A stretch of 64,000 nucleotides of DNA from Gammaproteobacteria bacterium. GTDB lineage: Bacteria > Pseudomonadota > Gammaproteobacteria > Pseudomonadales > Azotimanducaceae. Location: NCBI GenBank assembly GCA_018666555.1, contig JABIZD010000074.1, positions 1-64,000 on the forward strand, read 5' to 3'. Positions 27,878-36,500 of this stretch are shown piece by piece. Made by a program: the position numbers and the translations under genes. The notes below the pieces were generated by a model that was not told the origin of the DNA, made no database searches, and saw only the letters and a program-made list of their open reading frames with translations. Positions within the stretch are counted from its first letter, which is position 1; every line of letters begins with the position of its first letter.

Positions 27878-30064
27878 ATGCAAGCGACCACCTTCAAGGG
27901 GCCTAACCTCGGTACCAAATTATTCATTCTGATGAGTTTTATACTTGTCGTCATACCCTGGTTCAGTTACCTCTACCTGAGCGAAATGGAAGATTTCCTG
28001 GTAGAAAGCCAGGCCAACGCACAACTATTAACCGCAGAAGGCATTTCGACACTACTTAACGGAAGATCCGACCTGTTCAATGAGTTACCGCTGAGCCCTG
28101 ACGGTTACGAACAATTGTATGCCCACCCCCTGGAGAAACCCATTCGTATCGATGGTATACGCTCTGACTGGGAAGATGTGCTGGACTATAACGTCGGCTT
28201 TGGCACCAGGACTGTCCCTGATGATCAAGGCCAACTGGTTAACCAGTTCTATCTGGTACTCGGCGAACACAACGGCCAGGTCTATGCATTCGTTCAAGTG
28301 CTCGATGACAGCGTCATATTCAGAAACCGTAATATCCTTCGCCTTGATCTATCTGACCATATTCGCGTCACTTTTACCGGCAAGGATGACAAAGTCCAGA
28401 AGCTGGTCATTACCGCCACTGAAGAAGGTGTCACTACCGCCTATGCTGTCGATGAGAACTGGCGATATGCCCTGCAAGGGGAAGCTGAAAACAAGGTTCC
28501 TGGCGTGCTTACGCAGACAGCCAACGGCTATTCAGTCGAATTTCGCATTCCTCTGCAGCTATTAGGCTCAACCAAGAATTTTGGTTTAGCGGTTGTCGAT
28601 GTTGATAGCATGGAGACTCGGTCAATCGAGTCAATAACGGGCACCCTGCCTTCAGCGGGTCGAGAAGCTTTTGGGCTGGTATTACTTAAATCACCGGAGG
28701 TACTGCGCATCATTGAGGGCCTGGGCTATTCCGGCGCAAATATTCAGGTTATAGATGCCCAGCAAAGAGTTCGAGCTGAAGTTGGCAGCTATCGTGATGC
28801 CAGCAAGACCCAGCAAGGTCCTGAAGCAGGTGATTCGCTCCCGTTCCTCGAGCGACTGGTTAACTGGCTCCTGAATCCAGTCTATCAACTAGTTGATCTG
28901 AGTCTTCGAGACCAGGAATACGCCCGGGAAGATAACATCATAATTGAAGCACTCAAGGGCAACCCTGGTTTTGATCACCTTTTATCCGATGACCAAGGGG
29001 AGATGATCATCGCAGCCCATCCTATTATCGACCAGAATGCTGTCATCGGAACTGTGATTCTTAAGCAGAACACAAATAGAATCCTTGAGGTCAGGCGCGA
29101 TGCCCTGAAACGGATTGTCAATTTTTCAATTGTTTCCGTGATCCTGTTTGCCAGCATTATCCTGGCTTTCTCTGTCAGGTTAGCCGGAAGGATCAGGCGT
29201 TTGGGCACAGAAGCCAATAATGCTATCGATATCTACGGACGCCTAAAAACCAATAAAATTTCGTCAGAAACCGATTCCGGCGATGAGATAGGTGACTTGG
29301 CCAGGAGCATATCCGGGATGCTAGCCCGACTACACCAACACAACCAGTTTCTTGAAAACATGCCCAGGACATTGCGACATGAGATAAACAACCCGCTGAA
29401 TGCGCTATCAACCTCCCTGCAAAATCTAGAAAGCCAGCCAGGTGAAGAAGCTAAAAGCAAATATATTGAAAGTGCAAAGAGAGGCGTTAACCGGATTGGG
29501 ATGATAGTGCAGAATCTGGCTGATGCGGCCAGCCTCGAGGAATCACTGATTGGGGAAGAGATGGAGGTTATCAATCTACATGACCTGATCAAAAACTATC
29601 TTACCAACTGTAAAATCGTGCATGCCAATATGGAATTCGATTACCGAGGTTCAGATGAGCCTTTATATGCGAAAATCTGCGATTTCCGTATTGAGCAGTT
29701 ACTCGACAAACTGATAGATAATGCCATCGATTTTGCAACACCCGGCACAGCAGTCGTTCTCGGCCTGACAGCGGGCGACCGAGAAATCAGCTTTTCAGTT
29801 GAGAATACCGGCGAACCCATCCCGGAATTAATCAAACATAGCCTGTTTGACTCTATGGTTACAGCTAGAGACAAAAACCCGGACAATCGGCTTCACTTTG
29901 GTATCGGACTTTATGTGGTTAGGGTCATAGCGGACCATCATCAGGGAAGCGTTGAAGCGATAAACCTTACCAACGACAGTGGCGTGCGGGTTGAGGTGAC
30001 CTTACCTCGTTATGCTGAACTTGAGCGCGCCTCTGCCGCCACAGTAGTAGATGCGCTCAGTTGA
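27878..30064 (+). CDS. pdsS: Sensor histidine kinase, proteobacterial dedicated sortase type
   Basis: A 728-residue membrane kinase. TM1 is about 14-34, a large periplasmic region follows to about 410, TM2 is about 413-433, then HAMP (434-486), HisKA with His501 in LRHEINNPLNALS, and HATPase with DNAIDFATPG, VENTGEPIPE and HFGIGLYVV. The periplasmic part starts LLTAEGISTLLNGRSDLF and contains the HPLEKPIRIDGIRSDW segment, then a sheet domain resembling carbohydrate-binding module folds (about 85-270). This layout fits the PdsS family as I know it. The 3' end overlaps a convergent gene by 8 bp. Confidence 0.8.
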   Translation: MQATTFKGPNLGTKLFILMSFILVVIPWFSYLYLSEMEDFLVESQANAQLLTAEGISTLLNGRSDLFNELPLSPDGYEQLYAHPLEKPIRIDGIRSDWEDVLDYNVGFGTRTVPDDQGQLVNQFYLVLGEHNGQVYAFVQVLDDSVIFRNRNILRLDLSDHIRVTFTGKDDKVQKLVITATEEGVTTAYAVDENWRYALQGEAENKVPGVLTQTANGYSVEFRIPLQLLGSTKNFGLAVVDVDSMETRSIESITGTLPSAGREAFGLVLLKSPEVLRIIEGLGYSGANIQVIDAQQRVRAEVGSYRDASKTQQGPEAGDSLPFLERLVNWLLNPVYQLVDLSLRDQEYAREDNIIIEALKGNPGFDHLLSDDQGEMIIAAHPIIDQNAVIGTVILKQNTNRILEVRRDALKRIVNFSIVSVILFASIILAFSVRLAGRIRRLGTEANNAIDIYGRLKTNKISSETDSGDEIGDLARSISGMLARLHQHNQFLENMPRTLRHEINNPLNALSTSLQNLESQPGEEAKSKYIESAKRGVNRIGMIVQNLADAASLEESLIGEEMEVINLHDLIKNYLTNCKIVHANMEFDYRGSDEPLYAKICDFRIEQLLDKLIDNAIDFATPGTAVVLGLTAGDREISFSVENTGEPIPELIKHSLFDSMVTARDKNPDNRLHFGIGLYVVRVIADHHQGSVEAINLTNDSGVRVEVTLPRYAELERASAATVVDALS

Positions 30065-30569
30065 TCTGAATCCGGCCATGATCTGCCTGGGGAGCCCGGA
30101 AAGCAGCCAACTGCCATTGACCTTGTTCAGCAGCCTTGACCAGTATTTCAATAACGGAAATACTGATCTGACTGGTCAGTACAAAATCCAGCCCCTCTCC
30201 CTGCTTGGGCAGTAACTGCAGCCGCATCAACCCATCCTTCATTAGCGAATAGTTGAGTTTGAAGGCAACAGCAATAGGCCCTTCATCTGTCTCCTCCTCA
30301 TCCAGGTCTGCAAACGGTTGGCCAAAATCGGCCTGTTCCAACGCCTGCTGGCGCTTGAAAGCCTTGACCTCTTGCTTACCAGAATCAGACATCTGTGAAC
30401 TTACATCCGGGTCTATTTCTGCGTGTTGATTAAGGGCCTTTAGAATCAGCTGCAAGAATCGCCTGGTCAGCCAAACCCTGAACTCTTTTTGATCATCTCG
30501 ATTGACGCGAAACAAAACACGATCCTGTTCAGCATCATAGCGAGCCTGGATTTGCCGTATTTTTGTCAT
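30057..30569 (-). CDS. Conserved hypothetical protein
   Basis: A 170-residue soluble protein that I do not recognise. It begins with a short strand-rich part (IQARYDAEQDRVLFRVN), a basic helix WLTRRFLQLILKALNQH, an acidic linker around 85-98 (FADLDEEETDEG) and a C-terminal sheet domain. The start at 30569 gives the most natural N terminus; in-frame ATGs exist at 30581 and 30605. It converges with the kinase gene and overlaps it by 8 bp. Its role in relation to the kinase is unknown. Confidence 0.7.
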   Translation of the reverse strand: MTKIRQIQARYDAEQDRVLFRVNRDDQKEFRVWLTRRFLQLILKALNQHAEIDPDVSSQMSDSGKQEVKAFKRQQALEQADFGQPFADLDEEETDEGPIAVAFKLNYSLMKDGLMRLQLLPKQGEGLDFVLTSQISISVIEILVKAAEQGQWQLAAFRAPQADHGRIQIN

Positions 30570-30782
30570 ACCTGACAGCATCCTCTTAAAACCTAACAAC
30601 TGCATTATGATGGCATCAGTCCGCCTGGGAAAGCGCTACTGAGAAAGCACACTCAGGCGACTACCACCGATACAAACCCGTATCCTGCCACTACTTTACC
30701 CCAGGGCTCTCGCAGGCAAAATTATTTACACCAGCAAGCGCATCGCTTAACCGTGATTTATACCAAAAAATGAGAATAGAGC

Positions 30783-30810
30783 TTGCTATCCGGGCAACAA
30801 TGATTACTAT
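30783..30810 (+). promoter_or_regulatory. Probable promoter of the sahR-like gene
   Basis: TTGCTA (30783-30788) and TACTAT (30805-30810) are separated by 16 bp. The palindrome at 30808-30829 overlaps the -10 and the start region, as expected for repression. Confidence 0.5.
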
Positions 30811-30829
30811 ATCAAAAAATTTTGATATA
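30808..30829. promoter_or_regulatory. Perfect palindrome, probable SahR-type operator
   Basis: The arms TATATCAAAA and TTTTGATATA are perfectly complementary and separated by AA. The site ends 8 bp before the ATG of the ArsR/methyltransferase regulator. Its position across the promoter fits autoregulation of the regulator and the ahcY gene behind it. Confidence 0.75.
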
Positions 30830-30837
30830 CCAACCCC

Positions 30838-31812
30838 ATGCCTGCTGAAAGTATCTCTTTAGATCTACCCTCGGAAGTGCTGTTAACTTTCTGCAAAGCC
30901 TCTGCCGATAGCCTCAGACTCAACATCCTTAGGCTCCTTAAGGATGATTCCTTTGGCGTTCTGGAGCTCTGCCATATTCTTGATACAGCGCAATCTGGCA
31001 TGAGCCATCACTTAAAAATACTGAGCTCTGCTGAGCTGCTGGAAACCAGGAAAGAAGGCACCTCGGTGTTTTATCGAAGGGCGATCCTGTCTGCCAGCGG
31101 ACCGCTGGCAGATTTTAAGCAAAGTTTTTTTCGGTCAATCGATCGTGTCCAGCTTGATTCTGACATTGTTAAGCGTAAAGCCAAGGTATGTAGTGATCGA
31201 GGTCGCCAGTCACAGGATTTCTTCTCTCGCAATGCAGAGAAGCTCCAGCAAAATCAGGATTTAATCACTTCTTACTCAAATTATTCAGGCTGCCTCGAAA
31301 ACCTGATCGATAACGAGCAGATACCTGCCAATAGTCAGGTCATGGAAATAGGTCCAGGGGGATGTTCTCTCCTGGCCAAGCTAAGCACCTCGTTCCAATC
31401 TGTTGTCGCAGTTGATAATTCATCCCTCATGCTCGACAAAACACGTGCTTTGGCAACAACTAGAAAGCTGACCAATATTAAATACCTGGAATCCAGCATA
31501 GACCAGCTCTCTCCTGAAACGAAAACTGATCTCCTGGTCATGAATATGGTCCTGCACCACCTGCCATCTCCAGCTGCATCATTAGAGATTGCCGGCACCT
31601 TACTGAAAGACCAGGGTCGTCTATTACTGATCGACTTATGTCCACATCACCAGGACTGGGCAAGAACCACTTGTGGCGATCTCTGGCTAGGCTTTGAACC
31701 CGAGGATTTGGATAACTGGGCTGAAAATGCTGGATTGTACCGGGGCCAATCTGCATTCCTGGGGTTAAGAAACGGCTTTCAAGTCCAGCTCCGACTATTT
31801 AACAAGGCATAA
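30838..31812 (+). CDS. sahR: ArsR-type regulator fused to a SAM methyltransferase domain (SahR-like)
   Basis: A 324-residue fusion. Residues 10-95 are an ArsR winged helix (LNILRLLKDDSFGVLELCHI, then GMSHHLKIL). Residues 145-320 are a class I methyltransferase-like domain with motif I MEIGPGGCSLLA at about 169-180 and the acidic strand VVAVDNS. The metal-binding cysteines of arsenic sensors are absent. In proteobacteria such fusions beside methionine-cycle genes are SahR, which senses S-adenosylhomocysteine through the methyltransferase-like domain. Here ahcY follows after 73 bp, which supports the assignment strongly. An older view would call it an ArsR-family methyltransferase. Confidence 0.85.
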   Translation: MPAESISLDLPSEVLLTFCKASADSLRLNILRLLKDDSFGVLELCHILDTAQSGMSHHLKILSSAELLETRKEGTSVFYRRAILSASGPLADFKQSFFRSIDRVQLDSDIVKRKAKVCSDRGRQSQDFFSRNAEKLQQNQDLITSYSNYSGCLENLIDNEQIPANSQVMEIGPGGCSLLAKLSTSFQSVVAVDNSSLMLDKTRALATTRKLTNIKYLESSIDQLSPETKTDLLVMNMVLHHLPSPAASLEIAGTLLKDQGRLLLIDLCPHHQDWARTTCGDLWLGFEPEDLDNWAENAGLYRGQSAFLGLRNGFQVQLRLFNKA

Positions 31813-31885
31813 ATCATGCTGATTCCAGACTATATAGAATTCACTAACCAGGCCTCAGAGGGGCCAACAAACGAGAGATAAACTC

Positions 31886-33247
31886 ATGACCGACTATAAA
31901 GTAGCAGATATCAACCTGGCCGAATTCGGGCGAGCAGAAATTGAACTGGCACAGGCTGAAATGCCTGCCCTCATCGCTCTACAGGAAAAATACCGTGATG
32001 CTCAACCCCTGGCAGGCGCAAAAGTTCTTGGCTGTATACACATGACTATTCAAACTGCAGTGTTAATCGAGACCCTGGTCGAACTCGGTGCCGATGTTCG
32101 ATGGTCATCTTGTAATATCTTTTCGACCCAGGACCATGCCGCAGCCGCTATCGCCGCCAAGGGTATCCCGGTCTATGCCTGGAAGGGTGAGACCGAAGAG
32201 GAATTCTTCTGGTGCATAGAACAAACCATCCTCAAAGATGGCCAACCCTGGCAGGCCAATATGATCCTTGATGATGGTGGCGATCTGACCGAAATGGTTC
32301 ACAACCGTTTTCCTGAAATGCTCGAAACTATCCACGGCATCACGGAAGAGACCACCACAGGTGTGCACCGCCTACAGGAAATGCTTGATAACGGCGAGCT
32401 GAAAGTACCGGCGATTAACGTCAATGATTCCGTTACCAAGTCCAAGAACGACAATAAATATGGCTGTCGGCATAGCCTCAATGATGCCATTAAACGTGCA
32501 ACTGACATGCTCATGGCCGGAAAGAAAGCCCTGGTTATCGGCTACGGTGATGTCGGTAAGGGGTCAGCCCAGAGTCTCCGCCAGGAAGGCATGGTAGTCA
32601 GGGTCGTTGAAATCGACCCGATCTGTGCCATGCAGGCCTGCATGGATGGTTATGAGGTAGTTTCACCCTACTCGGGGGGGAAAAACACCGGTAACCTAGA
32701 AGACATTGATATGCGTCTCATGAAAAACACGGACCTCATCGTTACCTGCACTGGAAACGTCAATGTCTGTGATCAAAATCTCCTTACAACCGTTGCCAGT
32801 AATGCCGTCGTATGCAATATCGGCCATTTTGACACAGAAATAGATACAAAATTCATGCGAGACAACTGGCGCTGGCAGGAAGTAAAACCTCAGGTAGACA
32901 AAATCTTTCGCAGCGATGACCCCAATGATTACATTATTCTTCTGTCTGAAGGCAGGCTGGTGAACCTGGGTAATGCGACCGGTCACCCGTCAAGAATCAT
33001 GGATGGCTCTTTTGCCAACCAGGTTTTAGCACAGATGTACCTTTTTGAGCGCGCCTGGGCAGACCATGACCTCCAGCAACGGCAACCTGTTACGCTTGAA
33101 GTGCTACCCAAAGCACTCGATGAAGAAGTGGCCACCTACATGGTTCAAGGCTTCGGTGGTACGCTCACCCAATTAACCAAGGACCAAGCAAGCTATATCA
33201 ACGTCCCAGAGACGGGTCCCTTCAAATCAGAGACCTATAAATACTGA
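31886..33247 (+). CDS. ahcY: Adenosylhomocysteinase
   Basis: A 453-residue S-adenosylhomocysteine hydrolase, which splits SAH into adenosine and homocysteine and so relieves inhibition of methyltransferases. The NAD motif is [14 protein letters not shown], and the NAD domain continues into [16 protein letters not shown]. The catalytic region contains [20 protein letters not shown], and the C terminus PFKSETYKY is the conserved tail that reaches the neighbouring subunit. GAGAG lies upstream of the ATG. It follows the SahR-like regulator, and the pair is probably controlled by SAH level. Confidence 0.97.
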   Translation: MTDYKVADINLAEFGRAEIELAQAEMPALIALQEKYRDAQPLAGAKVLGCIHMTIQTAVLIETLVELGADVRWSSCNIFSTQDHAAAAIAAKGIPVYAWKGETEEEFFWCIEQTILKDGQPWQANMILDDGGDLTEMVHNRFPEMLETIHGITEETTTGVHRLQEMLDNGELKVPAINVNDSVTKSKNDNKYGCRHSLNDAIKRATDMLMAGKKALVIGYGDVGKGSAQSLRQEGMVVRVVEIDPICAMQACMDGYEVVSPYSGGKNTGNLEDIDMRLMKNTDLIVTCTGNVNVCDQNLLTTVASNAVVCNIGHFDTEIDTKFMRDNWRWQEVKPQVDKIFRSDDPNDYIILLSEGRLVNLGNATGHPSRIMDGSFANQVLAQMYLFERAWADHDLQQRQPVTLEVLPKALDEEVATYMVQGFGGTLTQLTKDQASYINVPETGPFKSETYKY

Positions 33248-33299
33248 TATCCAGGGCCGCTATCGTGCTTATAACAGTGGGATCGCGGCCGCATATCAG
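33244..33299. repeat. Imperfect inverted repeat at the end of ahcY
   Basis: Two nested arm pairs are visible: CTGATAT (33244-33250) with ATATCAG (33293-33299), and GGCCGC (33255-33260) with GCGGCC (33285-33290). The hairpin includes the ahcY stop codon and has a loop of about 24 bases. There is no T run, so it may protect the mRNA end or reduce read-through rather than act as a standard terminator. Confidence 0.5.
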
Positions 33300-33353
33300 T
33301 AACATCAGCGTGACGGACTTGCCTCACCTGCGTTTACAAGAGAACCCACAGCT

Positions 33354-34223
33354 ATGAAACCTGAACTCGAAGCATTACTTGAATTACTGGATTTAGAGCA
33401 GATCGAGGTGAATCTGTTCCGCGGAGTCAGTCCGGATGAAGGCTGGCAGCGAGTCTATGGTGGCCAGGTCATAGGCCAGGCCCTGGTGGCCGCTTCTCGA
33501 ACCGTCGAGGATATCAATAGAGTCGCTCATTCTTTGCACGGCTACTTCCTCAGACCAGGGGATACAACAATTCCGATTCTATACCAGGTAGACCGCATAA
33601 GGGACGGTAGAAGTTTCACCACGCGGCGGGTCGTCGCTATCCAGAATGGCCATGCCATCTTCAGTATGTCAGCTTCTTTTCAGATATCAGAACAAGGCCT
33701 TGAACACCAGGCGACCATGCCCAGCGCTCCAGAACCACTCAGCTGCCCAAGCGAGACTGATCTGATGCAGCCTTATCTGAACGATATGCCAGAAGAACAA
33801 AGAACACTAGCCAACCGGCCCAAGCCAATTGAAATGCGCTATGTAGATGACAGTGTTGAATTCAGCAAGGCAGCCAAAGAGCCCATCCAGCGAGTCTGGA
33901 TAAAAACAGTAGACACCATGCCGGCAGATATCCGGCTAAATCAATGCCTGTTAGCCTATGCCTCTGATATGACACTCATCGATACCAGTTATCGTCCCCA
34001 CGGCATCAGCTGGCACGATGACAACTTTCAGGTGGCCAGTCTTGATCATGCCATGTGGTTCCACAAACCTTTCACCATCGATGACTGGTTGCTATATTAT
34101 CAGGACAGTCCATTTTCCGGTGGAGCACGTGGCTTCAGTCGAGGCACTTTCTACAACCGGCAGGGCGAGCTGATCGCTTCCTGCGCGCAGGAAGGACTAA
34201 TAAGGTTATACAATGAAAATTGA
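33354..34223 (+). CDS. tesB: Acyl-CoA thioesterase II
   Basis: A 289-residue double hot-dog thioesterase that hydrolyses medium and long acyl-CoA to free acid and CoA. The first hot-dog starts at LFRGVSPDEGWQRVYGGQVI, and the family tetramer residues lie in SLDHAMWFHKPF (Asp) and in the C-terminal GRTGFYN-like segment, here FSRGTFYNRQGELIAS, with CAQEGLIR carrying the conserved Gln. Length is as in E. coli TesB (286). It overlaps the selenoprotein gene start by 11 bp, so these two are translated from one message. Confidence 0.95.
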   Translation: MKPELEALLELLDLEQIEVNLFRGVSPDEGWQRVYGGQVIGQALVAASRTVEDINRVAHSLHGYFLRPGDTTIPILYQVDRIRDGRSFTTRRVVAIQNGHAIFSMSASFQISEQGLEHQATMPSAPEPLSCPSETDLMQPYLNDMPEEQRTLANRPKPIEMRYVDDSVEFSKAAKEPIQRVWIKTVDTMPADIRLNQCLLAYASDMTLIDTSYRPHGISWHDDNFQVASLDHAMWFHKPFTIDDWLLYYQDSPFSGGARGFSRGTFYNRQGELIASCAQEGLIRLYNEN

Positions 34224-35064
34224 ATATATCAAGCGTACTCGAGACTACTATCGGGCTCAGGGGTTCAAGCAGGACTATCAGTGGGCCAGCAACAACCAAA
34301 CGCCTTTCCAGCCTTTGCTGAAACCACTTACCGATAGTGTCGTCACACTGGTGACCACCGCCGTAACCGAACCGGACATACCCAAGCCCATCCGCGCGGC
34401 GAAAAGTTATTCCTTTGCTTCCGTACCAAAGGCCTTTGAGACCAGCGAGCTCTCCTGGGATAAGCAGACCACCCATACTCGAGACCGTAGCTCTTACTTC
34501 CCTATGGAAATACTCCAGGACCTGGCTGCTGAAGGCACGATAGGCGCGTTAGCTGAGCGGTATCATTTCGTTCCAACCGAATACAGCCAGAGTAATACCA
34601 TCGAAAAAGATGCCCCTGCGACAGTAAATGCTTGCCTGCAGGATGCCGTCGATGTGGCGATTCTCATTCCACTGTGACCAGTCTGCCATCAGACCGTCAG
34701 TTTGACGGCCAGAGCACTTGAACAAAACGGTATCAGCACAGTGGTAATTGGTTCAGCATGGGATATATTAAAAAGCTGTGGCACACCTCGAGTTCTCTAC
34801 AATGACCTGCCCTTAGGCAACCCGGTGGGTAAACCGTTTGACCGCTCCATGCAGAGCACCACGCTGCGCTCCGCTCTGCAGCTACTGACAGAGGCAAGCC
34901 AGGCACCCACCTATCAGGTATCGCCATTTCAATGGGCAGAAGACCCGGAATGGAAACAGCAGTTCATGGAAATTAAACCCGAAATGCATGCTACGTTAAG
35001 AAAGATGGGCGATGAAAACCGCCTGGAAAGAAAAACCAACAAAGCCCAGGGTTTATTTCGATAA
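34213..35064 (+). CDS. Selenoprotein of the glycine/sarcosine/betaine reductase GrdB family, in-frame TGA
   Basis: One 284-codon gene is split by TGA at 34675-34677; both halves are in the same frame. The first 154 residues (start YIKRTRDYYRAQGF, then DSVVTLVTTAVTEPD) and the part after the TGA (PVCHQTVSLTARALEQNG, GNPVGKPFD) are both typical of the selenoprotein B family related to GrdB and PrdB. The TGA falls in U155-P-V-C158, a UxxC redox motif; Cys homologues have CPVC there. A hairpin with a GU-containing loop follows 16 bases later. The ATG overlaps tesB by 11 bp and has TAAGG upstream. The small family of about 280 residues in aerobic proteobacteria has no firmly known reaction; a reductase of amines or thiols is likely. 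selA, selB, selC and selD are not in the window. Confidence 0.85.
34694..34708 (+). promoter_or_regulatory. Candidate bacterial SECIS hairpin
   Basis: The stem CCGTC/GACGG closes the loop AGTTT, with G and U at positions 23 and 24 after the TGA. A weaker lower stem can be drawn with mismatches (34689-34713). Position and the apical GU fit the bacterial SECIS recognised by SelB. A competing hairpin GTCTG/CAGAC lies at 34681-34694. Confidence 0.6.
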
Positions 35065-35120
35065 GCAACTGATTTATTTCGCTTACGACAAAACCAGTCT
35101 TTGATTCAAGACAGCGTGAG

Positions 35121-36446
35121 TTATTCCACAGGCATTAGCTCACGCAAGGCGCTCACCGTTGCCATGATCCCTGAGACAACAGCCGGTTCAGGCTTGATTT
35201 CAAATAATGGTGAATGATGCGAGGGAACCGGTGCACCACCCTCTGCTTCACGAAGAAAATTCTCCTTTGGGGTACCGCCTACACTGAAGTAAACGCTGGG
35301 AATATAGGGCGCCTGTGTAAAAAAAGGAAAATCCTCGCCGCCCATGCCCTGGCGTTCATACTGGGCAAGTTTGTCTCGGCCAAACTCCTGGCCCCAACGA
35401 GAAGTAAGCCGATCAACAAGCGCTTCATTGTTAGCGGTAACCGGAACGCCTCCCTTCATTTCGACAAAAGGCAACCGGTCTTCAGGTAAACCAGCCACTC
35501 GGCCTATATTAACGGCTATTCTCTCAATACCAGTGAGCAATGTCTCGCGGGTTTCCTCATTGTCTGAACGAACCGTTAATTCCAGCCTCGCCTCCTCACC
35601 AATAACATTTCGTTTATTACCGGCCTTGAATACCCCGACGGTGACTACACCCGGCTCCCTGGGCGATAATTCCCTGGAAACCAGCGTCTGCAAAGCCATG
35701 ACAATCTGGGATGCAATTACGATGGGATCTCGACCTCGATGCGGGCTAGCTCCATGGGCGCCAATACCTGGGACGATAATATCCACAGAATCAACCGCAG
35801 AATAAGCCGCATTACGAGGCGCAAATAGCTTGCCTGCTTCTATATCTGCTGCCACATGAAACGCCAGGGCATAATCCGGGGTTCCAAATCGTTCCCAGAT
35901 CTTATCCTCTCGCATAGCCTTGGCACCGGAAATCTTCCATTCTTCTGCTGGCTGGGCAACCAACATCAACGTTCCTGACCAGGTATCCTTGCTGGCAACC
36001 ATCCGCCTGGCTGAACCGATTAGAGAGGTCATATGTACATCATGACCACAGGCATGCATCACCGGAAAAACCTGACCTTCTGAGTTTTCCTGGAATACCT
36101 TCGAGGCATAGGGCAGGCTGGAACGTTCCTGCACAGGTAAGCCGTCCATATCTGCCCTCATCATGACCAAAGGGCCCTTGCCATTCCTCATGATTGCGAC
36201 GACTCCCGTCGTGCCGACGCCAGCAGTCACGTCGAAACCGAGGGATTCGAGTTCCCGGGCAATTCTTGCAGCTGTTTTAAATTCAACGAAAGACAATTCC
36301 GGATTGGCATGAAAATACCGGAATAACTCTCCCAGGTAATTTTCGTAATCCGACCGCGCCTCGTCTTCAAGCTGGCCTGCATTACTGAGACTGAAACTCA
36401 GTAATAGCACCGCCAGGAAAATCTTGGATTTTAGACTTTCAAGCAT
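35121..36446 (-). CDS. Exported M20 family amidohydrolase
   Basis: A 441-residue metallo-amidohydrolase of the M20D group (hippurate, IAA-amino acid and N-acyl amino acid hydrolases). Residues 1-23 form a signal peptide (FLAVLLLSFSLSNAG), so the product is periplasmic, which is unusual for the cytosolic members. Metal and catalytic residues are in HACGHDVH (131-138: Cys133, His135, His138) and AEEW (Glu168, Glu169), with the dimerisation insert after GIGAHGASPHRGRDP. A likely role is release of amino acids or carboxylates from N-acyl conjugates for the importers nearby. It is monocistronic on the minus strand. Confidence 0.9.
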   Translation of the reverse strand: MLESLKSKIFLAVLLLSFSLSNAGQLEDEARSDYENYLGELFRYFHANPELSFVEFKTAARIARELESLGFDVTAGVGTTGVVAIMRNGKGPLVMMRADMDGLPVQERSSLPYASKVFQENSEGQVFPVMHACGHDVHMTSLIGSARRMVASKDTWSGTLMLVAQPAEEWKISGAKAMREDKIWERFGTPDYALAFHVAADIEAGKLFAPRNAAYSAVDSVDIIVPGIGAHGASPHRGRDPIVIASQIVMALQTLVSRELSPREPGVVTVGVFKAGNKRNVIGEEARLELTVRSDNEETRETLLTGIERIAVNIGRVAGLPEDRLPFVEMKGGVPVTANNEALVDRLTSRWGQEFGRDKLAQYERQGMGGEDFPFFTQAPYIPSVYFSVGGTPKENFLREAEGGAPVPSHHSPLFEIKPEPAVVSGIMATVSALRELMPVE

Positions 36447-36500
36447 GCCACTTCTCCTGTCATAAATTTATCTGGTTAACTCCGCCGGGATCTCCAGAGG

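Noticed and set aside
34675-34677. TGA in the GrdB-like gene read as a plain stop or as a pseudogene mutation
   Set aside because: Both flanks are intact and family-like, the codon is at the Cys/Sec position of a UxxC motif, and a SECIS-like hairpin follows. A nonsense mutation of a Cys codon stays possible but is less likely.
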